Notes: a model not told the origin generated them from the sequence alone. A stretch of 26,688 nucleotides of DNA from a virus (IMGVR_UViG_3300037963_002654:24391-51078); one strand, 5' to 3'. Numbered from the stretch's first letter, positions 9,666 through 18,460 are shown. Program-made: numbers and translations.

Positions 9666-10127
9666 CTAGTTATCAAATGTGATAGCAGCATAATTTTGTG
9701 CAAAAGCTTTTGCGTACCAACCAGTTCCATCAGAAACCAATTCTACTCTGTCTCCTTTTAAAGAAGCAGAAGCAAAAGTGATTTTTGTATTAGCCCCAGC
9801 AGCAACATCACCATCCGTACCAGCATTTTCGCCCTGAGTAGAGCCATATATAGCTCCATAAAAGTCATCATCTGCATTACCTTGAACTACAGTACATACA
9901 GCTGTGTCATAATCAGCAGTTAATATGATTGTAAAATTCAAACCTTCTGCAGCTCTTGGCAAAGTAACATCTACACCATTGGCGCCTAGTAAAATAACTT
10001 TACCAGAATCCGTATCTTCCAAAGTTGCATCAGCCGAAACTGTTTTAGTTTGGATGAACGAACCATTTAAGCTTTTTAAGACATCATCTGAATCAGCTGA
10101 ACGTCTTACGTTAAATACATCTTTCAT
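9666..10127 (-). CDS. Probable capsid decoration/head-fibre protein
   Basis: 153 residues, acidic and rich in Ala, Gly, Asp and Thr. After a helical start (MKDVFNVRRSADSDDVLKSL) the rest looks all-beta: SGKVILLGANGVDVTLP (about residues 41-57), FTIILTADYDTAVCTVVQG, and a closing GDRVELVSDGTGWYAKAF. The strand-turn pattern ending 'RVELVSDGTGWY' is common in small trimeric head-decoration and fibre domains of marine phages. It is encoded two genes after the major capsid protein, between two GC-rich stem-loops, which is the usual place for such a protein. There is no signal peptide or membrane segment. Decoration role is inferred; an unrelated minor capsid protein is the alternative. Confidence 0.55.
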   Translation of the reverse strand: MKDVFNVRRSADSDDVLKSLNGSFIQTKTVSADATLEDTDSGKVILLGANGVDVTLPRAAEGLNFTIILTADYDTAVCTVVQGNADDDFYGAIYGSTQGENAGTDGDVAAGANTKITFASASLKGDRVELVSDGTGWYAKAFAQNYAAITFDN

Positions 10128-10177
10128 TTTTTAATAATTTTAAAGTTAACACTTAGTTTCCTATTTTTAAATGATTA

Positions 10178-10201
10178 GAGGGGGGTTAACTATTCCCCCT
10201 C
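10178..10201 (-). promoter_or_regulatory. GC-rich intercistronic stem-loop
   Basis: GAGGGGG (10178-10184) pairs with CCCCCTC (10195-10201) around a 10-base AT-rich loop, 15 bases beyond the stop of the 105-residue gene. The base of the stem, and the adjoining CGTCACA, match the pattern next to the other hairpins (CCCCTCATCACA at 7979, CCCCTGTCGCCA at 10581). No strong T-tract follows on the minus strand. Confidence 0.65.
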
Positions 10202-10215
10202 GTCACATTGATTTA

Positions 10216-10533
10216 TTATACACCTGTACTAATTGCGTTAACTCCAGTAATATTAGTATGTACATATTTACTGTTTCTATCGTCAGCAACAGTAATAGTA
10301 GCATCTCTGTGAGTTGCAATAAGGTCTATTAAATACTTTATAACATCAGATTCTTTACCATCTACAGTATCTAGTCTTACATGGAAACCTACATCATCTC
10401 CACCTAAACCTCCGTTTCCGTAGATTTCAACAACTTGTGAAGCTTGAATATAGATACCAACTATTTGACTTGCATTAATTGCAATAGCATTATCGCTATC
10501 GTTATCAAAGTATAAAAATTTCATTTTAGCCAT
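10216..10533 (-). CDS. Small capsid-proximal protein, member of a five-copy paralogous family
   Basis: 105 residues, encoded directly after the major capsid gene. After a short strand (KMKFLYFDN) it has AINASQIVGIYIQASQVVEI (residues 17-36), which lines up with AYPLKSFVGIKYASATTIDL in the 100-residue protein encoded at 19914-20216. The second half (DVIKYLIDLIATHRDATITV, then a D and KYVHTNITGVNAI) matches the helix-strand-D pattern of the proteins at 19261, 20263 and 20594. I do not recognise the family. Position next to the capsid gene suggests a capsid-binding or cement protein made in high amounts, which the flanking hairpins would also fit. Alternative starts at M1 or M4 are both possible. 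Confidence 0.6.
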   Translation of the reverse strand: MAKMKFLYFDNDSDNAIAINASQIVGIYIQASQVVEIYGNGGLGGDDVGFHVRLDTVDGKESDVIKYLIDLIATHRDATITVADDRNSKYVHTNITGVNAISTGV

Positions 10534-10565
10534 TTTATTTTATTTTTTAAAGTTAAGATAGGGAG

Positions 10566-10585
10566 AGGGGAGAATAAACTCCCCT
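10566..10585 (-). promoter_or_regulatory. GC-rich stem-loop after the major capsid gene
   Basis: AGGGGAG (10566-10572) pairs perfectly with CTCCCCT (10579-10585) around a six-base AT loop, 17 bases after the capsid stop codon. On the transcribed strand the downstream sequence is pyrimidine-rich (CTCCCTATCTTAACTTT) but lacks a T-run, so it is at most a leaky terminator. It could protect or help process the capsid mRNA. Confidence 0.68.
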
Positions 10586-10602
10586 GTCGCCATCAATTAA
10601 AT

Positions 10603-12024
10603 TTACGAATTAGATAATATACCACAAGATAATGGATTTCTAAGAATAAGTCCAGATTCAGAAAGAATTTGACATTCAAAGAAGTCATCACCATTAGCAG
10701 CCATCATCGAGTTATAGTCATAAGGGTTAACCATACCAGGTACATATTTCTTAACAAAACTTCTGTTAAAACCTTCAGCACCTTTAGCAATCAACTCTAC
10801 ATTACTAACACCGTTTTGCATACCCATGTCTACAAATACCATTTTACCTGATTCATTTGAAGAATCAAATGTAGATGAAATAGAATTGTGTAAGTTCGGG
10901 TCATCAAATACTGGGCAGTAAGCTAATACCATCTTGTTACCAAGAACATTATACTCACTAAAGTTAGCGCCTAACGTAATGTCAGCACCACCTTTGCCAG
11001 CAAAAGTAGAAGCGCCACCAGCACCTTGAGAAACTAACAAGTCTTTCATTGCTCTGTGGAAGTCAATTCGTCCTTGTGTTCCTGTAAATACTGTAAATAC
11101 ATTTCCTTCTGCGTTTAACGCATTTTTAGAAAGTGTACCTATAAAGTTTACGATGTCTTCTTCTGTTAATGCACCAGCAGTATAAGTTGCTTGGTTAGAA
11201 CCATCAATTTGAGCTAATAGACCATCACCCATCATTGGAACTCCAGCTACAAACTCTCCGCCTTTAATACCAGTGTCTCCTGGGAAGTCAGCAGAATTAT
11301 CGTTCATAGTACTAGATTTCTTTCCGTACCATCTTTGTAATTCAAGCTCATACATGAATTGGTCAGTCATTTGTTGCTCTTTTGTAAAATACCATAGTCG
11401 GTGTCCGTTAGATTCAATCCAAGTAACATCAGTTAAGTCAGACCCCATAATTTTACATTTTTTACGAGATAGAGTTAACCAGTTCTTGTAAGTATCTGGG
11501 TAAGCGTAGTTTTGTCCAACCTCAGACCCTAAAGAACCTTGGTTAAACGCACTACCTATACAACCAATGATATCACCAGCTACAGTAGTTTCGTTAATAG
11601 CGTCAATAGCTCTAAGTGTAACAACGTTAGAACTTCCAGAAGCTGTAGGAACACTAGTTACTATAGCAGTATTTCCAGAAGGCATTCTTACTACGTCATT
11701 TACATTTAGATTGTCACCATGGTCACCAGAACCGTGCTTAAGAGTAACTGTAAAAGTTGCACCTGCAGAAACGTTTGGAGATGCTCCTGTGTGAACTACA
11801 GCTGGTTTTCTATAACGACCCATCATTTTCCATTCGAAAGCGTAGTCGCCAATAATTTTTTCTGCAGCATTTCTACCTGCAGCTTCTAACAAATATGTTA
11901 GAGAGAAACGTGGATATTGTGAGATGATTTTTTTACCAATCTCAGGGTATTTTAGTAAGTTGGTTACCAACGCCGTTTCGTCCGTTGTGTCCTTTCCATA
12001 CGTACCCGTATAAATCTTTGCCAT
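10603..12024 (-). CDS. Major capsid protein
   Basis: 473 residues. It lies in the expected place, after the portal and an acidic scaffold-like gene and before small capsid-associated genes. The N-terminal arm (residues 1-40) is followed by SLTYLLEAAGRNAAEKIIGD (41-60), a helix like that at the start of HK97-fold capsids. A beta-rich domain (about 75-150) has TVTLKHGSGDHGDNLNVNDVV, and a central region contains helices and Gly-rich loops. The last third carries VLGNKMVLAYCPVFDDPN and a strand-rich ending, as in other HK97-type shells. The codon mix is noticeably more regular than in its neighbours, as expected for a very highly expressed protein. No similarity search was made, so the identity rests on length, layout and gene order. 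The stop is followed by a stem-loop. Confidence 0.8.
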   Translation of the reverse strand: MAKIYTGTYGKDTTDETALVTNLLKYPEIGKKIISQYPRFSLTYLLEAAGRNAAEKIIGDYAFEWKMMGRYRKPAVVHTGASPNVSAGATFTVTLKHGSGDHGDNLNVNDVVRMPSGNTAIVTSVPTASGSSNVVTLRAIDAINETTVAGDIIGCIGSAFNQGSLGSEVGQNYAYPDTYKNWLTLSRKKCKIMGSDLTDVTWIESNGHRLWYFTKEQQMTDQFMYELELQRWYGKKSSTMNDNSADFPGDTGIKGGEFVAGVPMMGDGLLAQIDGSNQATYTAGALTEEDIVNFIGTLSKNALNAEGNVFTVFTGTQGRIDFHRAMKDLLVSQGAGGASTFAGKGGADITLGANFSEYNVLGNKMVLAYCPVFDDPNLHNSISSTFDSSNESGKMVFVDMGMQNGVSNVELIAKGAEGFNRSFVKKYVPGMVNPYDYNSMMAANGDDFFECQILSESGLILRNPLSCGILSNS

Positions 12025-12097
12025 TTTTAAATAATTTTAATTGTTATAAATAAATTAATACACAATAACAAATAAAATAGCGTTGCCTTTTTATTTA

Positions 12098-13126
12098 TTA
12101 CTTCATAAACTCAACAGGGTCAAAACCACCTTTTACCTTGGTGTCAACATGTTGAGACTTTCTACCTAGGTTTGGATTAGTAATCTTATTGATTACAGCG
12201 GCTTTACCCTTTTCCATTCCTTGGCCTCGCAACATCTTAAAAATCTTGTCTTTATATTTCCATAAAAACGCAGCATCCGCAACATTGGCATGATTACTGT
12301 ATAGTTCCTGAGCAAAATCCCCAGATGTTATGTAGTTATATAATTCCTTTTTCTCAGTATTTTTAATTTTACCTCCAAAGAAATCATTTTTTTCTTTAAT
12401 ATAATTTTGTAAAGCTTTTCTATTTTCTAGATTAGCTTTTTCTTTTTCAGAAACTCTTTGCTTTTCTATCTTTCTCAGTCTATCTCTTTCATTTGCAATA
12501 TAGTTTTGCAAATTTTTTCTAAGCATTACAGCTTCTCTTTTTAAAAGTCCAGAATCTTGCATTCTGTCTACAGTATCTTTAATCTCTGACTTTTCCATTC
12601 CAGAAGCTTCTAAGTCCGCTTCTACAAGCTTTCTGTCTCCCATTTTTAAAAAGTCCTGCAACTGTGTAATTGTGTCATTTGCAGGGACAGGGTTGTCAAG
12701 CATTTGTTTTACTGCAGCTTTAAAGCTTTTTTCATCCTTTGCATTAACCCCTATTTCAGAAGCTAAAGTTTCCCAGTCATAAGGAGCCTCTTTAGAAGTG
12801 TCTTCCTTTTTCTCCTCTGCTTTTTCCTCTTTTTCAGCTGTGGGTTCAGCGTCCCAATCTTCATCTTCTTCCTTTTCTTTTTCTTCTTCTTTAGACTCCG
12901 TTTCTACAGAATCCCAAGTAAAATCATCTTCGTCTGTTCCCTCTTCTTCCTCTGCATTAGCAGTAGGCTCTTCTTTTTCCTCTTCTACCTTAGGCTCTTC
13001 GTAGTTCTCACTAGCATTAAACGCTTTAGGGTCAAATGCTGGTTCTTTTTTTTCTTCAGTTGTTTCTGCAACTTCTTGCTCAACCTTTTCTATTAGGTCT
13101 TCGCCTGTTTTTTGTTCTTTGCTCAT
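12098..13126 (-). CDS. Acidic, coiled-coil scaffold-like protein
   Basis: 342 residues directly upstream of the major capsid gene. Residues 1-120 are extremely Glu/Asp/Lys-rich, low-complexity and surely disordered. The rest is helical, including EKSEIKDTVDRMQDSGLLKREAVMLR and a long charged region with NERDRLRKIEKQRVSEKEKA (about 212-231). The C-terminus is basic and ends GGFDPVEFMK. Acidic disordered arms, a helical core and a short basic end that touches the shell are usual for internal scaffolding proteins, and the position between portal and capsid fits. No protease motif was seen. A strong Bacteroidetes-type -7 promoter sits just upstream, so this gene and the capsid gene probably have their own late promoter. 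Confidence 0.65.
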   Translation of the reverse strand: MSKEQKTGEDLIEKVEQEVAETTEEKKEPAFDPKAFNASENYEEPKVEEEKEEPTANAEEEEGTDEDDFTWDSVETESKEEEKEKEEDEDWDAEPTAEKEEKAEEKKEDTSKEAPYDWETLASEIGVNAKDEKSFKAAVKQMLDNPVPANDTITQLQDFLKMGDRKLVEADLEASGMEKSEIKDTVDRMQDSGLLKREAVMLRKNLQNYIANERDRLRKIEKQRVSEKEKANLENRKALQNYIKEKNDFFGGKIKNTEKKELYNYITSGDFAQELYSNHANVADAAFLWKYKDKIFKMLRGQGMEKGKAAVINKITNPNLGRKSQHVDTKVKGGFDPVEFMK

Positions 13127-13147
13127 AATTTAAAATTTTGCTCTTTG

Positions 13148-13162
13148 CTTTGTACAAAGATA
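13148..13162 (-). promoter_or_regulatory. Late promoter with palindromic overlap, before the scaffold-like gene
   Basis: On the minus strand TATCTTTG (13162-13155) is a perfect match to the Bacteroidetes -7 element TAnnTTTG. It is overlapped by the perfect 12-base palindrome CTTTGTACAAAG (13148-13159). The start codon of the scaffold-like gene is 28 bases downstream. No clear TTG -33 element is visible at the usual distance. The palindrome could be an operator. Confidence 0.65.
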
Positions 13163-13174
13163 GTTATTATTTTT

Positions 13175-15475
13175 TTATTGATTTTTAGGAGATTGCTTAA
13201 GTCTCATTTCTTCTCTTTTTAACTTTCTATCCTCTTCTAATTTCTTTTCATCGCTTTTTCTTTTTTCATTATCTGCCTCTTGTTTAAACGATGCTGAAAC
13301 AACTTCTTTATCTAAAGATGTTTTAAGCTTATCTGCCTCTATATCAGCCTCTAAGTCTGCCTGTATATTAGCTACAGCAACTTTACCTTCGTTAAGTTTT
13401 TCAGCAGCAGCAACTTTACCTCGAATGTCCATTTCTTTTAATTGCATCTCATGTTGTCTTTGAGCCATTGACTCTTCTGCTGCAGCCTGTTGAGCTTGTA
13501 CTTGAGCTTCTTGTGCAGCTTGTTGCTGTTTTTGCATTTCTTTAATTCCGTTTTCTAATATATGTTCTGCTTCAGTAAGAGTTTCAGATTTAAGAACTTT
13601 TATAACGTTTAATAAATCAATATTACCACTTTGTAATGCTGATTGTGTAAGTTGTGTTATAGCTTGTTTAATAGCATCTTCTCTTCCACCTTCCGTTATA
13701 TATATACCATAATCGTTTAATGCAACATCAGGCATAACATCTAACATTTTAAAACCACCATCTCCTAAGATAAATCCTGCTTTTTTACCTTCTGCCCAAC
13801 ATACCTTCATTAAATTACAAGCTCTTTCTACAGCTCTTTTCTTTACTTCTGAATGTTGGAAAAACCAATTTTCTGTAACTAAATTAGATTGAACAACTGT
13901 TCTTTGTACATTTCCCACTGCTTCATATTGAGAAACCGCTCCTTCACGTTGTGGCGATATACCACAAACTTGTCCAGCTGTTTGCTCTAGCATTATTTTT
14001 AGGTTGATTAATTGCTGTACAGAATTAGATAAAGTAAAATCTACTTGCTGGAATTGCTGGAACCTTGCAGTATCAGCTCCTTCATCTCTAGAATTAATTG
14101 GTATTATACCATCATTCTTTATGTGATAAAGAACTGTTTGCATATCCATACCTATATTAGATGGCATTTGTGATACGTCGTAAACAACAGCTTTTCCTCC
14201 AGCTCTAGATAATGTCAACTCTATATGGTACATTACCACATTGTATAACATTTGTATATGTTTAAGAACATCAACTAAACTTGTTACTCTTCCCGAAGAA
14301 AGATTGTGCACACATCCTGTATAAGATAATGGCGTAGCTCCAGCATCATCCACAGACCTAACTTGATTCGGTCTTCTTCTGCAATTTACCATTATTTTTC
14401 CACCTATTTTAGTTGCCTCCCAAATATCGTCCACATGTTTTGTTTCTACCTCTTCTCCTTTTCTTGGTTTATATGTGTCTTTAACAAGTTTTCTAAACGG
14501 ATTAGCTTCATCATATTTATTAGGGGAAACCTTAACTTTTATTGCTCTTATTGATTTCCATTCACCATGAACTAATCTTATTTTTACGCCTGAATTAGCG
14601 TCATATTGTATCCAATCTAAATTAGAATTATAATGAGAAAGTTCGTCTCCAGAAGATATATGTCTCATGTTTTCTAATTCTATTACATCTTCTTTTGTAA
14701 GCTCATCTCCATACTCATCTAATATTTGATTAACTCCTAACCATCTTTGTTCTACCACCCATTGTGCATTATCTAAATAATCACTTTCTATATTAGCATC
14801 AAACGCTATATTTCTTGGGTCTATTCTTCTTATGTGCGGGTCTCCATTTAAAACTTCTACTTTATAAAAAACTTTTCCTGTTACCAAAAAGTCTCTAAAT
14901 CCATTTTTAAATAAATCCCTCCATCTATATTTTTCTTTTAAATAGTGTAATCCATCTTCTACAGTTTCTTCAATAGCTTCTTTATATGTGTATCTCATAA
15001 ACTCCTCTATATCATCAGGAATTTCCATACCCATAGTGTTTTCTGCTATATCCATACCCATGGTTTGATTAACCTCTTGTTTAACATGTTTTAATATAGA
15101 TTCAGCGACTAACCCCACCTTTACATCTTGTTTCCTGTTAAGAGCTGATTTATTAACAGAATTAACTTGCGTTTCTAATGGTCTTCGTAATTCTTCACTA
15201 GTAAGTAAATCTATTTTGGGGGCTATAATATTAAAGTTGGTCATACGAGCTGGAAATGGAGTTCCATACTGGTCAGTAACGTGCTCATAATCTTTTGGGT
15301 CAAAGTGACCGTGATAAGCTTGATAATTTTTAATATCCCTATACCTATCATTAACGTATAGACTATTATTATGCTGTGCAATATAAGGAGCCATAGCGTC
15401 CAAATTTTGTTCACACCATTTTTTATCTTTTTCCTTATCACTAAGGAGTTGCCTTGGAAAATTAGTAGTTGGCAT
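13175..15475 (-). CDS. Portal protein
   Basis: 766 residues, following the large terminase gene by two bases. The first 200 residues carry a helical, aromatic-rich region with MTNFNIIAPKIDLLTSEELR (78-97), a pattern I know from crAss-like portal proteins (a Pro-Lys-Ile stretch before E-x-x-RP). The wing and stem regions follow. The middle has LNGDPHIRRIDPRNIAFDAN (about 209-228), the 'hxxIxPxxhxxD' turn common to portals. From about residue 640 on there is a long Gln/Ala/Glu/Lys helical region, probably the barrel helix that reaches into the capsid. The portal ring joins the capsid vertex, the terminase during packaging, and the ring proteins encoded further down. Gene order and length both fit well. 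Confidence 0.85.
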   Translation of the reverse strand: MPTTNFPRQLLSDKEKDKKWCEQNLDAMAPYIAQHNNSLYVNDRYRDIKNYQAYHGHFDPKDYEHVTDQYGTPFPARMTNFNIIAPKIDLLTSEELRRPLETQVNSVNKSALNRKQDVKVGLVAESILKHVKQEVNQTMGMDIAENTMGMEIPDDIEEFMRYTYKEAIEETVEDGLHYLKEKYRWRDLFKNGFRDFLVTGKVFYKVEVLNGDPHIRRIDPRNIAFDANIESDYLDNAQWVVEQRWLGVNQILDEYGDELTKEDVIELENMRHISSGDELSHYNSNLDWIQYDANSGVKIRLVHGEWKSIRAIKVKVSPNKYDEANPFRKLVKDTYKPRKGEEVETKHVDDIWEATKIGGKIMVNCRRRPNQVRSVDDAGATPLSYTGCVHNLSSGRVTSLVDVLKHIQMLYNVVMYHIELTLSRAGGKAVVYDVSQMPSNIGMDMQTVLYHIKNDGIIPINSRDEGADTARFQQFQQVDFTLSNSVQQLINLKIMLEQTAGQVCGISPQREGAVSQYEAVGNVQRTVVQSNLVTENWFFQHSEVKKRAVERACNLMKVCWAEGKKAGFILGDGGFKMLDVMPDVALNDYGIYITEGGREDAIKQAITQLTQSALQSGNIDLLNVIKVLKSETLTEAEHILENGIKEMQKQQQAAQEAQVQAQQAAAEESMAQRQHEMQLKEMDIRGKVAAAEKLNEGKVAVANIQADLEADIEADKLKTSLDKEVVSASFKQEADNEKRKSDEKKLEEDRKLKREEMRLKQSPKNQ

Positions 15476-15477
15476 AA

Positions 15478-17298
15478 TTATTGTTCTTTATATGGGATTA
15501 TTCTACCACCTTGTTTTTTATAGTAGACAAATCCCAACTTTTTACCCTGTTCCTCTTTTTGTCTTGCTTGTATTTGAAATATATCTATATTGTGTATAAG
15601 ACATAAACCAAAAGCAATAGCCCTATCGGTATTTCTAGTGCCATAATCAGCAAGTTCGTTTAACAAATCTATGAACCATATATCATCAACATTTGTTTTA
15701 ATATAATCGTCCATGTACTGCTCCATTACAGATTTTGTTTGTTTATTCATCTGTAATCCATATCTGTTCCTAGTTAATGTTCCAGGAGCATGTGCAGTTT
15801 TTGGTTTTTCTTTAAGATATTTTAAAGCGCTTTTTCTTTTAAAATAATCTATAATACCAATTTTTGTATACTCTATAAGCATTTTTGCATTATAGTATAT
15901 TGCTAGTTTTAAACACCCATCCCAAAACTCTTCTGCTGTTTTAGGTCTTTCTGTGTAGTCTGCTATTATATAATCGCTTGGAAGCTCTGGAGATATAAAT
16001 CTTCTATATATAAGAGCGCTACCTAAAGATGTTGAAGCTTCTGCAGTATCTTGGTCATAAGAATCAATACCACCTATATCTAAACCCTCGTATTCATCAT
16101 TTGGATGTTCAAGAATTAAATAAGGTCCATTCTTATCAGCAACCCATTCTACAGTATCTGTAAACCCATCTTCATCACTCCAAGACCATTCTAGTCTTCC
16201 TCTTTGTATTTGGTTTTGATATTTTCTTTTACCCATTATTCTTCCTCTTTGAGCATTAATTAAAGATAAATCAAACCTACTTCCTTTAGTTTTTAAGAAA
16301 GCCTCTTCAACTGTAAGAGGATAGTTTTGTATATGTAGATTATAGGCTTTACTACTATCTCTTCCTTCTAATTTTTTTCTTTCTTCTAATAGTTCCTTTT
16401 TTGCATTACTCTCATCACTAATTCCTGTTTTTAAATCAAAAAAACCATGATAACAAACAGACGCTGGAATAAACATTGGTATAAGACCAAAAGAATCTGC
16501 ATTATAATACATTTCCATAAAGTCTTTAGATGATGTTTCTATATCACCACCAGTACCCCCAATAACAGGAACACCAAACTGTACATTACCATCCATAAAG
16601 CATGCTTTAGACGACATATAAGCGTTAAGCAATTCTTTAAACTCACCAGCTTCTTCGAATATCATAACACTCAAACGTTCTCCTTTAAATACTTCTGGAT
16701 TAGACATTGTTCTACAATGTATCGCAGATTGATATCCACTTATTTGCCATTTACCATCTTTAGTTTTCTGCTTATATCCACTTCTAATAATATCAGATGT
16801 GTCTTTTAAAACAGAATGTCTAAGATTAATGTGTTGTGCATTTAATCCTTTTTTCACCTTGTCAAAGAACGAATCAGCAGTAACTTGTAATCCCGCTGCT
16901 ATTCCCACTTCGTTATATGGATAAAATGTGTATTCATGTCCACATAACGCAGAATTCATATAACTAAAACCCTTGTCTCTGGCTTTAATAATAATCATCC
17001 CTTTCTCTTCCTCCTTACATTGTTCAAATAAGTCAAAGTACAACTTATCTAAATCCCTATACCAAGGAGCTATAAGAGTCTTTCTATTGCCATCTTCACC
17101 ACTATTACCAAGTATCTTATAAAAGTTAAGATAGTAGTAATGTTTTCCTGTTATACGGTCCATGCCTTTAGGCTTGTATCCGTACTTACATCTATGTATC
17201 TGTTCTTCCCAAAATTCTTGGTACGATACAGATTCAGGGTCTAAGTCAGGTATACCTTCATAGACAATAGGTGCATATTTTTTAATCCCTTTGCTCAT
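15478..17298 (-). CDS. terL: Terminase large subunit (packaging ATPase-nuclease)
   Basis: 606 residues. The ATPase domain has GKHYYYLNFYKI (51-62), a degenerate Walker A-like IIIKARDKGFSYMNS (102-116), Walker B VMIFEEAGEF (211-220) with acidic residues after the hydrophobic strand, and a Gly/Thr-rich coupling-type segment GGTGGD (247-252). The RNase H-like nuclease domain has the acidic set expected for metal binding: D412 in GGIDSYDQD, E477 in MLIEYTKIG and D558 in RNTDRAIAFGL. The lysine-poor Walker A and the 'HYYYLNF' segment are features I associate with crAss-like terminases. The protein would pump DNA through the portal encoded immediately downstream. The start overlaps the preceding small gene by 17 bases. 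Confidence 0.9.
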   Translation of the reverse strand: MSKGIKKYAPIVYEGIPDLDPESVSYQEFWEEQIHRCKYGYKPKGMDRITGKHYYYLNFYKILGNSGEDGNRKTLIAPWYRDLDKLYFDLFEQCKEEEKGMIIIKARDKGFSYMNSALCGHEYTFYPYNEVGIAAGLQVTADSFFDKVKKGLNAQHINLRHSVLKDTSDIIRSGYKQKTKDGKWQISGYQSAIHCRTMSNPEVFKGERLSVMIFEEAGEFKELLNAYMSSKACFMDGNVQFGVPVIGGTGGDIETSSKDFMEMYYNADSFGLIPMFIPASVCYHGFFDLKTGISDESNAKKELLEERKKLEGRDSSKAYNLHIQNYPLTVEEAFLKTKGSRFDLSLINAQRGRIMGKRKYQNQIQRGRLEWSWSDEDGFTDTVEWVADKNGPYLILEHPNDEYEGLDIGGIDSYDQDTAEASTSLGSALIYRRFISPELPSDYIIADYTERPKTAEEFWDGCLKLAIYYNAKMLIEYTKIGIIDYFKRKSALKYLKEKPKTAHAPGTLTRNRYGLQMNKQTKSVMEQYMDDYIKTNVDDIWFIDLLNELADYGTRNTDRAIAFGLCLIHNIDIFQIQARQKEEQGKKLGFVYYKKQGGRIIPYKEQ

Positions 17299-17467
17299 GT
17301 TCTTTATATGGGTCAGCGGGTCTTTTAGCGTCGTGAAGCTTACCTCCTATTTTAAAGGCAGTTTCTAAATTTTTTTGATATCGCTTAAAAGCACCTTCTT
17401 CCATATAAGTGTCTCCATCAACAACAAACTTTTTGTCCCCTATTTTTATTTTTTTTCGCTTTGTCAT
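17282..17467 (-). CDS. 61-residue basic protein overlapping the terminase gene
   Basis: A short Lys-rich protein with a beta-hairpin-like start (KIKIGDKKFVVDGDTYMEEG) and a helical basic middle (AFKRYQKNLETAFKIGGKLH). Its ATG overlaps the TGA of the 175-residue gene (ATGA, four bases) and its last 17 bases overlap the terminase start, so translation of the three is probably coupled. Such overlap strongly supports a real gene. Charge and location would suit a packaging accessory factor, but nothing in the sequence shows a function. Confidence 0.6.
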   Translation of the reverse strand: MTKRKKIKIGDKKFVVDGDTYMEEGAFKRYQKNLETAFKIGGKLHDAKRPADPYKEHEQRD

Positions 17468-17991
17468 ATTTTATCTTTTATGCTCATTTGCTCTTCTAAA
17501 TAACTCATTTTGGCTTCCCCTTTTATCTTCTGTCTGCTACCCCTTCTCTCAATAGCATCTAAGAGTTTTTGCCTAGTATTTAGAACTTTTTCAATACCAA
17601 TCATTATCTTCTGCATGCTTTCGGCATTGTCCTCGTTTATCCTTGTATCTCTCATTAAACGAGTATATTCGTCAATCTTTTCATTAAAAGCTACTAACTG
17701 AGCATCTAATGGGTCGAATTGAAGTTCTTTATACTTATTAATCGCTACAGCGATTTTTTTATTTTTTATACCCTTCCATTCATACTTGTCAAATACTGCC
17801 TTACTTACAGACTTAACTCTTTCTCTTTCTACAAAATGCCTATATGGACTATCGTAGTCACACACTAAAGCCACCCATAGCATAGCTTTTATACCCATAT
17901 CCTCCACTAAGTCTTTAAACTCTTCAACAGCATATAAGCCATCGTCTTCTTCTACTATTGCCCCCTTTTTGTCTAATTGTAATAAATACAT
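17464..17991 (-). CDS. Conserved protein before the large terminase; possible small terminase
   Basis: 175 residues, mostly helical. Residues 20-45 (AVEEFKDLVEDMGIKAMLWVALVCDY), followed by SPYRHFVERERVKSVSKAVF, resemble a protein I have seen near terL in crAss-like and Bacteroidetes phages. The second half (about 100-175) is a long charged helical region (LVAFNEKIDEYTRLMRDTR, then MQKIMIGIEKVLNTRQKLLD) likely to form a coiled coil. The position directly before the large terminase, an N-terminal globular domain and a helical oligomerisation region suit a terminase small subunit, though I see no clear helix-turn-helix. The call is positional and tentative. It ends in TGA overlapping the next start. 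Confidence 0.55.
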   Translation of the reverse strand: MYLLQLDKKGAIVEEDDGLYAVEEFKDLVEDMGIKAMLWVALVCDYDSPYRHFVERERVKSVSKAVFDKYEWKGIKNKKIAVAINKYKELQFDPLDAQLVAFNEKIDEYTRLMRDTRINEDNAESMQKIMIGIEKVLNTRQKLLDAIERRGSRQKIKGEAKMSYLEEQMSIKDKI

Positions 17992-17992
17992 A

Positions 17993-18460
17993 TTATCCGT
18001 TCATAGCTATCATAACCTCAAGCTTACAAGAAGCAGTGTCTGCATCTGCAGTTACTGACTCTATGTCTACAAAAGATGGCACAGCATGTGCGCTATCGTG
18101 AGCAGCAAGTTGAGGGTGTTCTGTTGTTGTGTTAGGTGTTGGCACTATAAATGATTTTCCAGCATCTAATTTTACCCAATATCCAGAAGCGGTAGATGAT
18201 TCTTTTTCAAATCCTATTATTACAAAATTTGTTGCATCAAGATTTGTTATTCTAAAATATTCTATAGTGTCTCTATCTAAAGTGCCCACATCTCCATGGT
18301 CATCAGCAAAATTCAAAAGAGTTGATGATGTTGTAGTTGCTGTATATACATGTTTATATACATTTGTAATAGTCTGTATAATCTTGGTGTGCGAAGAAGA
18401 ATAGTTTGTTCCATCTATAGTTAAGTCTTCGCTTACTGTAATTTTTAATGTTGATGCCAT
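17993..18460 (-). CDS. Small beta-rich virion-type protein, paralogue of the next gene upstream
   Basis: 155 residues, Thr- and Ser-rich. It aligns end to end by eye with the 154-residue product of 18467-18931. LKITVSEDLTIDG (5-17) matches LQITTRENIVIQG; TITNVYKHVYT matches NIVDVYTRVYS; TIEYFRITNLDATNFVIIGF matches SIKYVRITSLGKEPLVINVM; and KLDAGKSFIV matches EIEQNQSFFL. The pattern is all-beta without enzyme motifs. Similar small proteins are common in marine phage genomes among late genes, and I would guess a head or fibre component. It is two bases from the 175-residue gene and six from its paralogue, so all three are co-transcribed. No function can be assigned. Confidence 0.6.
   Translation of the reverse strand: MASTLKITVSEDLTIDGTNYSSSHTKIIQTITNVYKHVYTATTTSSTLLNFADDHGDVGTLDRDTIEYFRITNLDATNFVIIGFEKESSTASGYWVKLDAGKSFIVPTPNTTTEHPQLAAHDSAHAVPSFVDIESVTADADTASCKLEVMIAMNG

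Noticed and set aside
7956-10585. Reading all GC-rich hairpins in the capsid module as terminators
   Set aside because: Only the one at 7956 is followed by a clear T-run on the transcribed strand, and full termination would cut off essential downstream genes.
12798-13004. 68-codon Ser-rich plus-strand frame
   Set aside because: Its Ser runs are the complement of the Glu-rich part of the scaffold-like gene.
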